Part shown: one piece after another, positions 14,581 through 21,373 of the stretch
Layout of the letters: every line of letters starts with the position of its first letter
Position numbering within the stretch: the stretch's first letter is position 1
Assembly: GCA_900551965.1 (NCBI GenBank)
Contig: URYF01000021.1
Coordinates: 1-22,399, forward strand
From: an uncultured bacterium
GTDB lineage: Bacteria > Cyanobacteriota > Vampirovibrionia > Gastranaerophilales > Gastranaerophilaceae
Length of the DNA: 22,399 nt
Reading direction: 5' to 3'
The notes under the pieces: model-generated
What the model saw: the letters and a program-made list of their open reading frames with translations, nothing else
What the model was told of the DNA's origin: nothing
Databases searched by the model: none
Program-made: the position numbers and the translations under genes

Positions 14581-16323
14581 TATATTCTTCCAGTATATTT
14601 CTGTATTATTTATATAGTTTTGGATGTTATTGATGTCTAATGTTCCAAATTTTACTGCAGCTGCGCCAAGTAGTAGTTGTTCGACGTTAAGAGCGGCGCC
14701 TTTGGTATTTGTGCGTCTTGAAGTACTTTTGAGTTGTTCATTAAACTGACCTGTAAATTTACTTGATACCCATAGGAAGTAATATTTATCAGATGGTATG
14801 TGTTTATCAAAATGTTCCCACCACTCTGTTGAATTTCTGGTTTTATCTCTGTATTGGTTATCTTCAATGTATCTTACCATCTCGTCTTCTTGAGAGATGG
14901 ATTTTGAATAACCATTTTCGTATGCTTTTGTATCAATAATTACTCCAAATTTGTTGGTAAATATTACACAATCTGGTTTACGACTTCCACCTAGCAAAAT
15001 GGAATTTAAACCATAAATATTTTTAAACAAATCTGCTGTTAATATCTCAAAATCTCGGTTTCGCTTTCCATCATACGCAATTTCAAGCAGTTCAATATAC
15101 TTCATTGGTAACCGGGTTTTGTTCAAGAATTCAACTTTTAAATTTTCAATAGCTTCGTCTTTTAATTTCTTGGTTATATTCAATACAGGTATTGAAAAAT
15201 CTGAAATTTTATCTTTTAGGTGTATTGAATTATTATTTTTCTCTATTCGAATACCAAAGTTGTTTAAACCAGTGATATCGTTTTCTATTATTTTTAAATC
15301 ATCATTAAATCCAAGGTCTTTTAGCTGTTTTAATAGACTAGTAAAGGATTTTGTGCTTTGTAATATCTTGAGAAGATATGCTCTTCTGGTTCTTACATAA
15401 TCTTTATTTTTGCCATCAACTGCTAAAAATTCCCAGGTTAAATATTTTTCTACCCGAGCATTGCTGGAGCTTCCGTGAGCTTGTTTTAGAGCATGTGAAC
15501 CTTTGCCGGTAATGCTAAATTCTGGGAAGCCGGCTCTTTCCCCGTTTATTGTATCTACTAAAGATGTGTGTTTTTTAACAAATCCAACTTTGGATAACCA
15601 ACTGGCGATCATTCTGGCATACTTATCACTAGTTCCTTCTACGTCAGATTTGATTTTCTTTTGCTCATCTTTTGTTCCTGTTTTAAACCAGTTTAGCATA
15701 ATATCTTCATCGTATGAAGTGAAGCCTTTTTCTCCCGAAAATCCTAGCTGGTTACCTATACGAAATTTATTAACTGGAATAGAATAAGAATTTAATATAT
15801 TTAATACTTGGGTTGCAGGTGGGTAGCAAAGCAAAGCTTGTCTTAGGATTTCTATTTCATCTTCTGAGTCATCAGCAGATTTAGAGAACTGTTTGCCGAG
15901 TTCTGTTATTGAACATATATCAGATTCTCTGTCATGTTTTACAAAATTTAGACTTAATGCCCAGCGTAAATAACCGTCAGCACTCCAGTTATCTGTCCAG
16001 AGCTTACCTGAGGTTTTTGCAGACTGAGATGAAATTGAAACTTGTATCAGAGCATCAGCAACTGCATCTTTACGAGTTTTAGCTGGTTTTCCTGTTATAT
16101 CTTGTGATGTTCCTACTAATTCTGTATATGAAAACTTTTCAATATTTTTAGCTAATTTTGCTAATAATCCTTCTCTAACTTTTTTTATAGGAATATAATC
16201 TGAAATAAGTTTTGTTCTGAGTTTTTTGTAATGCTGTGAGGTTGAATCAAAAATTTGAACAACTGTTTTTAATTTTTTAAAATCTGATGGATTCTGAACC
16301 CAACCGTATGTTCTTGATTTCAT
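14578..16323 (-). CDS. FokI-type type IIS restriction endonuclease
   Basis: 581 residues, the length of FokI (about 580), and similar along its whole length to the FokI sequence I recall. N-terminal DNA-recognition region: GWVQNP (7-12), ELVGT (68-72), DNWSADGYLRWA (111-122), LGFSGEKGFTS (193-203), VEGTSDKYARMI (228-239), DYVRTRRA (308-315). C-terminal nuclease domain: GGSRKPD...DTKAY with D451, D464 and K466 matching the catalytic D450, D467 and K469 of FokI. QEDEMVRYIEDNQ keeps D480 and R484, the counterparts of D483 and R487 of the FokI dimer salt bridge. It should bind an asymmetric site and cut at a distance after dimerising. Residues matching recalled base contacts (Q10, N11, R84, Q100, W113, E229, K234, R237) are kept, so GGATG is the likely target. 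GGAG lies 7 bases before the ATG. The frame is intact. Confidence 0.95.
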   Translation of the reverse strand: MKSRTYGWVQNPSDFKKLKTVVQIFDSTSQHYKKLRTKLISDYIPIKKVREGLLAKLAKNIEKFSYTELVGTSQDITGKPAKTRKDAVADALIQVSISSQSAKTSGKLWTDNWSADGYLRWALSLNFVKHDRESDICSITELGKQFSKSADDSEDEIEILRQALLCYPPATQVLNILNSYSIPVNKFRIGNQLGFSGEKGFTSYDEDIMLNWFKTGTKDEQKKIKSDVEGTSDKYARMIASWLSKVGFVKKHTSLVDTINGERAGFPEFSITGKGSHALKQAHGSSSNARVEKYLTWEFLAVDGKNKDYVRTRRAYLLKILQSTKSFTSLLKQLKDLGFNDDLKIIENDITGLNNFGIRIEKNNNSIHLKDKISDFSIPVLNITKKLKDEAIENLKVEFLNKTRLPMKYIELLEIAYDGKRNRDFEILTADLFKNIYGLNSILLGGSRKPDCVIFTNKFGVIIDTKAYENGYSKSISQEDEMVRYIEDNQYRDKTRNSTEWWEHFDKHIPSDKYYFLWVSSKFTGQFNEQLKSTSRRTNTKGAALNVEQLLLGAAAVKFGTLDINNIQNYINNTEIYWKNI

Positions 16324-16346
16324 TGGATATCTCCATTATATTCGTT

Positions 16347-16375
16347 AACTTAGCATATATTTTGAGTTTTTACAA
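16347..16375 (-). promoter_or_regulatory. Promoter of the FokI-type endonuclease gene
   Basis: On the minus strand TTGTAA (16370-16375), a 17-base spacer and TAAGTT (16347-16352), with TGC before the -10 (extended -10). The leader is about 17 bases and includes the GGAG. It is weaker than the methyltransferase promoter, which fits the need for protection first. No controller (C-protein) gene is seen. Confidence 0.45.
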
Positions 16376-16399
16376 CTATGTTAAGCTCTAATTATCAAA

Positions 16400-16428
16400 T
16401 TGCCAAACTTATTTTTTTATGCGAAAAT
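16400..16428 (+). promoter_or_regulatory. Possible polA promoter
   Basis: TTGCCA (16400-16405), a 17-base spacer, and TGC-GAAAAT (16420-16428), an extended -10 with a moderate hexamer. RNA would begin near 16435, just before the AAAGGGAG ribosome site. Confidence 0.4.
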
Positions 16429-16450
16429 TGAACTTAAAGGGAGATTGATA

Positions 16451-19318
16451 ATGGGAGAGTCAAAGACTTTAATTTTAATTGACGGTCATGCACTTGCTTT
16501 TCGACAGTATTATGCGCTTGAAAGAACAAATATGCAAACCAAAGACGGCACTCCAACCTGGGCTGTTTATGGCTTTTTTAAAGCTATTTTTGACCTTCTA
16601 AAAAATGATAATCTCCACCCTGATGCAATTGGGGTTGCGTTTGATGTTTCTCATTATACCTTTAGAACTGAAAAGTTTGAAGAGTATAAGGCTAATCGTG
16701 AAGCTATGCCTGATCCTATGCGGATTCAGATGGGGCTGATTTATGAAGGGTTAAAATCTTTTAATATCCCGATTTATACCAAAGAAGGCTTTGAAGCAGA
16801 TGATGTAATTGGTACAATTTCAAGAAGAGCCTGTGAATTGGGGCATAATGTTTATATTCTGACCGGGGATCAGGATTCCTTTCAGTTAATCAGAAAAAAC
16901 GGCTGTATTAAGGTTATTATTCCTTCAAAAGGTGAACTTATTGAGTATGATTGGGATAAGGTTTATGAAAAGCTTGGGGTGTATCCGGATCAGGTTATTG
17001 ATTATAAGGCATTAAGAGGTGATACTTCTGATAATATCCCGGGGATTCGCGGAATTGGTGAAAAAACTGCAGTTAAGCTTTTGGCTGAATTTGGTACTGT
17101 TGATAACGTTTTAAATAGTGTTGATAAGATTTCCGGGAAATCTGTCAAAGAAAAAATTGAAAACGGGGTTGAAATAGCAAAATTAAGTAAGTTTTTGGCA
17201 ACAATTGTTCAAGATGTTGATGTTGAGTTTGATTTTGACAAAACAAAAATAGAACTTCCAAATATTCCTTCTGTTACTGAGTTTTTACGTTCAATGCAAT
17301 TCTATAGTTTTTTGAAAAATATTGAGTTTATTTTAAAACTTTTTGATAAGGATGCTGTAACAGAAGTTACTCCGGCAGCAGAAAGTAATATTTTACAGCC
17401 AGTTTTAACTTCTTCATCTGCTAATGGGCAGTTAGGACTTTTCGCGCAGGCTGTCCAATCGGAAGTTAATAAAGAGCAGCTTAATTTTGAGTCTAAAATA
17501 ATAACTGATTCTGTTGATTTTGAAGATATGGTTTCTGTGTTAGCATCAAAAGAGGTTGTTGCGTTAAAAATATTTGCGGATTTTAAAAATGCAATAAGAT
17601 CTAAAGTTTATGGATTTTCTATTGGGTATAATGATTCGTATTCAATCAATGATGGCAGGATTATTGCTAATAACCCTGAAACTTTTGCTAAAACTTTTTA
17701 TATTCCTCTTGCGCATAATCTGGAAAAGCAGTTGGAACTTTCTTTTGTTGTTGACGGGTTAAAAGGTTTGCTAAGCAGTGAGTCAGTTAAAAAGATTACC
17801 CATGATGTAAAAATTGAAGATTGTATCTTAAAATCTTTAGGAATTGATTTAAAAGGTGTCGTGTTTGACACAATGCTTGCCTGTTATATTAAAGATTCTA
17901 ATGCGAATTCAGATTTTGATATTCAGTGTATGGAGCAAATTGATCATATTTTGCCGACAATTGTTTCAGATACTAGAAAAACATCAATGGCAGATAACGA
18001 TATCAATGTAATTAGAGATTATTCCGGGGATGTTATTTCAAGCCTGTTTAAGCTTACGAAATATTGGGCGGACAATCTTGAAGATAAAGAATATGATATT
18101 TTAACCGATATTGAGATTCCACTGGCTCATGTTCTTGCAAAAATGGAAGAAACCGGGGTTTCTATAGATAAAAAATATCTTAATGATTTAACTTATGAGT
18201 TTAATTCTAAAATTTTTGCAGTGGAACGTAAAGTCTATGCGCTTGCAGGTGAGGTGTTTAATATTAACTCTCCAAAACAGGTTGCCGCTATTTTATTTGA
18301 TAAGTTACAGCTAAGAACCCCGGGGAAACGCAAAAAATCGAAAAATTCTACAAGTGCTGAGGTTCTTGCAGCATTAGCCGAAGAATTTGAGATTGCCAGT
18401 CTTATTTTGGAATATCGTAAATATGCAAAATTAAAATCGACTTATACAGATGCTCTTCCTGCACTTATTGATTCGATTGATAATCGTATTCATACTTCGT
18501 ATAATCAGACTGTTACAACAACGGGAAGACTGTCTTCTTCAAATCCGAATTTACAAAATATTCCGGTCAGAACGGAAGAAGGAAATAAAATTCGTCAGGC
18601 ATTTGTGCCGCAAAATAGGGCTAACAGCTTGATTATGTCTGCTGATTATTCCCAGATTGAACTTAGAATCCTGGCTCATGTATCTGGTGATAAAAACCTC
18701 ATAGATGCATTTAATTCAAAAATTGATGTCCATACACTGACGGCTTCAAAGGTTTTTGATGTACCTATTGAAGAGGTTTCCAAAACAATGAGGTATAAAG
18801 CTAAAGCTGTTAATTTTGGTATTGTATATGGGCAAAGTAAATATGGACTTGCTAAGGCTTTAAAAATAGATGCAAATGAGGCTGATAGTTTTATAAATAA
18901 GTATTTTGAAACATATCCGAGTATAAAAGAATATATGCATGATATGGTTGCTTTGGTTGAAGAGCAAGGATATGTAGAAACGATTTTTGGCAGACGCAGG
19001 TATTTGGAAAATGAAATTAATAGTCCAAATGCAATGATAAGAGAGTTTGCAAAAAGAGCAGCTATAAACCATCCAATGCAAGGGTCTGCATCTGATTTGA
19101 TTAAGTTTGCGATGATTGATTTTTCAAAAAATCTTGAAAATAAAAAATTGAAATCAAAACTTGTTATGCAGGTTCATGATGAGTTGGTTGTTGAAGTTGC
19201 AAAAGATGAAGTTGAGGTTGTTAAAAATTTAGTTCTGGAATCAATGGAGTTGAAGCAGCCGTTGAAGGTTCCATTGCTGGTTGATGTTAATATAGGTGAA
19301 TCATGGAAAGAATCATAA
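16451..19318 (+). CDS. polA: DNA polymerase I
   Basis: 955 residues from the ATG at 16451, which has AAAGGGAG about 8 bases upstream; the longer frame from 16400 starts inside the promoter. Domain order is the usual one. The N-terminal 5' nuclease covers about 1-295 (LILIDGHALAFR, FEADDVIGT, TGDQDSFQL, GDTSDNIPG), for primer and flap removal. A 3'-5' exonuclease-like fold follows, then the polymerase. Polymerase motifs: A in SADYSQIELR (D732), B RYKAKAVNFGIVYG (R781, K785, F789) and C MQVHDELVVE (D910). In the exonuclease-like domain the acidic DxE of Exo I is replaced by VVALKIFADF and the other motifs are altered, so proofreading is probably absent, as in several other bacterial Pol I proteins. 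The last codons overlap the next gene by 16 bases. Confidence 0.97.
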   Translation: MGESKTLILIDGHALAFRQYYALERTNMQTKDGTPTWAVYGFFKAIFDLLKNDNLHPDAIGVAFDVSHYTFRTEKFEEYKANREAMPDPMRIQMGLIYEGLKSFNIPIYTKEGFEADDVIGTISRRACELGHNVYILTGDQDSFQLIRKNGCIKVIIPSKGELIEYDWDKVYEKLGVYPDQVIDYKALRGDTSDNIPGIRGIGEKTAVKLLAEFGTVDNVLNSVDKISGKSVKEKIENGVEIAKLSKFLATIVQDVDVEFDFDKTKIELPNIPSVTEFLRSMQFYSFLKNIEFILKLFDKDAVTEVTPAAESNILQPVLTSSSANGQLGLFAQAVQSEVNKEQLNFESKIITDSVDFEDMVSVLASKEVVALKIFADFKNAIRSKVYGFSIGYNDSYSINDGRIIANNPETFAKTFYIPLAHNLEKQLELSFVVDGLKGLLSSESVKKITHDVKIEDCILKSLGIDLKGVVFDTMLACYIKDSNANSDFDIQCMEQIDHILPTIVSDTRKTSMADNDINVIRDYSGDVISSLFKLTKYWADNLEDKEYDILTDIEIPLAHVLAKMEETGVSIDKKYLNDLTYEFNSKIFAVERKVYALAGEVFNINSPKQVAAILFDKLQLRTPGKRKKSKNSTSAEVLAALAEEFEIASLILEYRKYAKLKSTYTDALPALIDSIDNRIHTSYNQTVTTTGRLSSSNPNLQNIPVRTEEGNKIRQAFVPQNRANSLIMSADYSQIELRILAHVSGDKNLIDAFNSKIDVHTLTASKVFDVPIEEVSKTMRYKAKAVNFGIVYGQSKYGLAKALKIDANEADSFINKYFETYPSIKEYMHDMVALVEEQGYVETIFGRRRYLENEINSPNAMIREFAKRAAINHPMQGSASDLIKFAMIDFSKNLENKKLKSKLVMQVHDELVVEVAKDEVEVVKNLVLESMELKQPLKVPLLVDVNIGESWKES

Positions 19319-19722
19319 GATTATTTTTATTAGTTTTAGTATTATGCTTTAGCAGTGTGCAAACCTCTTTTGCAGCAGGTGAACAGATGAGTCTGAGTAC
19401 GCTTATAACTGCCCAGAATGTTCATTATGAAAATTGTACAAAGGTTTTTAATACCGATAATGTTTCGTTATTCTATTTGACTGTCGCCGCTATAAACGCA
19501 AATAGATTTACTATTGATGAAATACAGTCAAAATCCGGTTATATCCTTTTCACCGCTGTAAATAAGCAGTTTTTGGCAAGTGTTTCGAATGTTAATACAA
19601 ATCAGGGTATGCTGAAAATTACACCGGCAGATAATAATTATTATTTTCAACCGGGAATTGTTTTAAATATTTATAAATATGTTGAAATTAATCTATCTAA
19701 AAAGCCTGAAAATATATTCTAA
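19303..19722 (+). CDS. Small exported protein of unknown function, coupled to polA
   Basis: 139 residues. The N-terminus is a clear signal peptide: MERIIR, a hydrophobic core (LFLLVLVLC) and a likely cleavage after SFA (residue 24). The mature part is about 115 residues, has one cysteine, and contains a compact core (FYLTVAAINANRF, GYILFTAVNKQFLASV, NYYFQPGIVLNIYKYVEI) resembling a small mixed alpha/beta envelope domain; I do not recognise a named family. The start codon lies inside the last codons of polA (16-base overlap), so translation may be coupled. The stop is 1 base from the convergent tlyA stop. It is real by signal peptide and length, but the function is not predictable. Confidence 0.75.
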   Translation: MERIIRLFLLVLVLCFSSVQTSFAAGEQMSLSTLITAQNVHYENCTKVFNTDNVSLFYLTVAAINANRFTIDEIQSKSGYILFTAVNKQFLASVSNVNTNQGMLKITPADNNYYFQPGIVLNIYKYVEINLSKKPENIF

Positions 19723-19723
19723 A

Positions 19724-20539
19724 CTAATTGTTTAAATTTTCGAATGCTGATTTTACTATTAGTTCAATATCGTATGCGTTTTCAACTTTTTCGGTTGTAA
19801 GCCAGATAAGGTATTCAATATTGCCTGCAGGCCCCTTGATTGATGAATATGTAAGCCCTTTTATAGAGTATTCAAGCTCTTTGGCACAAGTTATAACATC
19901 TGTTATAACCTCAATATGTGTTTTTGGGTTTCTTACCACACCGCCCTTTTCGACTTTGTCTTTCCCTGCTTCAAATTGAGGTTTTATCAGGCAGATCATT
20001 TCGTGAAATTTCGGATTTAGCAGGGCTTTAAGGTTTTTTAAAACTTTTGTAAGGGAGATAAATGATAAATCACTAACAAGCAGGTCTGCCAATTCTTCAT
20101 TTTCAGTGTATATTTCATCTTTGGTACATATTTTTAGATTTGTTTTTTCGATTGTTTTAACTCTTTTATCAGAGCGAATTTTCCAGTCCAGCTGTCCGTA
20201 ACCTACGTCAACCGCGTAAACAAATTTTGCTCCGTTTTGTAATAGACAGTCAGTAAATCCGCCGGTTGAGGCTCCGGCATCAAAACATATTCTGCCTTCA
20301 ACGTCAGGATTAAAAGTATCAAGTGCTTTTTTTAATTTAAACCCGCCTCTTGATACGTACGGCATTGATTTAACCTCAATTTGATATTCTTTTGCAATAT
20401 TTATCTGAAACCCTGCTTTTGTGATATATTCATCATTAATTTTTACGTTGCCGGCAAGGATTGCAGAAGCCGCTTTGCTTTTTGTTTCAAAGTATCCTAA
20501 ATCTGTTAAATATTTATCAAGTCTTTCTTTATTCTGCAT
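19724..20539 (-). CDS. tlyA: TlyA-family rRNA 2'-O-methyltransferase (S4 + FtsJ-like domains)
   Basis: 271 residues from the ATG at 20539, which gives the family-typical N-terminus MQNKERLDKYL; upstream ATGs at 20563 and 20593 lie deep in tatD and add residues absent from the family. An S4 RNA-binding domain covers about 5-65 (RLDKYLTDLGYFETKSKAAS). The Rossmann methyltransferase follows, with SAM motif I CFDAGASTGGFTD, YAVDVGYGQL, LVSDLSFIS and IKPQFEAG carrying the acid and lysine positions of the FtsJ-like catalytic set. TlyA proteins methylate ribose 2'-OH groups in 16S and/or 23S rRNA; some are also called haemolysin A for historical reasons. The start overlaps the tatD stop by 11 bases, so the two are an operon with probable translational coupling. 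Confidence 0.92.
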   Translation of the reverse strand: MQNKERLDKYLTDLGYFETKSKAASAILAGNVKINDEYITKAGFQINIAKEYQIEVKSMPYVSRGGFKLKKALDTFNPDVEGRICFDAGASTGGFTDCLLQNGAKFVYAVDVGYGQLDWKIRSDKRVKTIEKTNLKICTKDEIYTENEELADLLVSDLSFISLTKVLKNLKALLNPKFHEMICLIKPQFEAGKDKVEKGGVVRNPKTHIEVITDVITCAKELEYSIKGLTYSSIKGPAGNIEYLIWLTTEKVENAYDIELIVKSAFENLNN

Positions 20540-21308
20540 TGAATTTAAAAATCCTTTCGGCATTTGCGGTTGTTTCTTTGGCAATTGTTTCAACCGTTGT
20601 GTTTCTTAGTTTTGCAATTTCTTCAGCTACATATTTTACATAAAGTGGTTGGTTTTCTTTTCCTCTGTATGGTACAGGTGCAAGGTACGGATCATCTGTT
20701 TCAAGAAGCAGGTATTCAATCGGGATTTGAGCTGCAACTTCTTTTGCTTTTATTGCATTTTTAAATGTTACAACTCCGCCAAGTGCTACGTAGATACCTT
20801 CTTTAATACATTCTTTAGCGTATTCAATGCTGCCAGAAAAGCAATGCAGAATTGCTGTTGAATTTTTGTTATATTTTTTCAGAATTTCTAAAGTGTCAAG
20901 GTGAGCTTCTCGAGAATGGATATTTAACGGCAGATTCATCTGGTTTGCAAATTCAATTTGTTTTATGAAAACCTCTTTTTGCAAGTCTTTAAACGACTTG
21001 TCCCAGTAATAATCCAGTCCGATTTCACCGATTCCGATAATCTTTTTATTGTTTTTTATAATTGTTTCCATATCAGAAAGTGTTTTGTCCGAAAATGTCT
21101 TTACTTCTTCCGGGAAAACTCCTAAATATCCATATACATCATCATATTTTTGGATAAATTTATCCACTTCAAATATATCTTCTGCAGAGCTTGAAGGTAC
21201 TATTGTAATAATACTTTCGCGAGAAGCAGCTTCAAGCGCAGAATCTATATTGGTTTCTTTTAGCATATTAACATGTGAATGTGTATTTATTATATAAGGG
21301 TTTTTCAT
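20529..21308 (-). CDS. tatD: TatD-family metal-dependent hydrolase (DNase)
   Basis: 259 residues, normal for TatD. The TIM-barrel metal ligands are present: H10 and H12 in NTHSHV, E95 in GEIGLDYY, H131 in NIHSREA, H155 in LHCFSG, and D205 in LETDDPYLAP. The usual Asp before the first His is Asn here, which should not remove a ligand. TatD proteins are cytosolic 3'-5' exonucleases or endonucleases on DNA, linked to DNA repair or quality control. No Shine-Dalgarno precedes the start; instead a perfect extended -10 lies almost on the ATG, suggesting a leaderless mRNA. It is first in a two-gene unit with tlyA and is separated from glnA by a terminator. Confidence 0.94.
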   Translation of the reverse strand: MKNPYIINTHSHVNMLKETNIDSALEAASRESIITIVPSSSAEDIFEVDKFIQKYDDVYGYLGVFPEEVKTFSDKTLSDMETIIKNNKKIIGIGEIGLDYYWDKSFKDLQKEVFIKQIEFANQMNLPLNIHSREAHLDTLEILKKYNKNSTAILHCFSGSIEYAKECIKEGIYVALGGVVTFKNAIKAKEVAAQIPIEYLLLETDDPYLAPVPYRGKENQPLYVKYVAEEIAKLRNTTVETIAKETTANAERIFKFNAE

Positions 21309-21314
21309 ATATTT

Positions 21315-21323
21315 ATTATACCA
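21315..21323 (-). promoter_or_regulatory. Extended -10 promoter abutting the tatD start codon
   Basis: On the minus strand TGG-TATAAT (21315-21323) is followed by only AAAT before ATG (21306-21308). RNA would start at or within a few bases of the start codon. The -35 (TTAATG at 21338-21343, 17-base spacer) is weak and overlaps the tail of the glnA terminator. Confidence 0.5.
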
Positions 21324-21341
21324 CAGTGTAATTTGTTCATT

Positions 21342-21367
21342 AAAAAAGACCTCTATTGAGGTCTTTT
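21342..21367 (-). terminator. Rho-independent terminator of glnA
   Basis: A 10-bp perfect stem (21344-21353 with 21358-21367) and a 4-base loop; read on the minus strand it ends in T6 and lies just after the glnA stop codon. Confidence 0.88.
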
Positions 21368-21373
21368 AGTTTC

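Noticed and set aside
15119..15787. Plus-strand frames inside the endonuclease gene
   Set aside because: Antisense shadows over well-conserved FokI-like sequence; hydrophobic composition is that of reversed AT-rich coding DNA.
12453..16450. Mobile element or integration signs around the restriction-modification island
   Set aside because: No integrase, transposase, tRNA or flanking direct repeats could be seen; transfer is likely from gene content but the mechanism is not visible.
20540..20593. Longer tlyA start inside tatD
   Set aside because: The extra 18 residues are not typical of TlyA, which starts just before RLDKYL; the shorter start gives the usual length and a short overlap.
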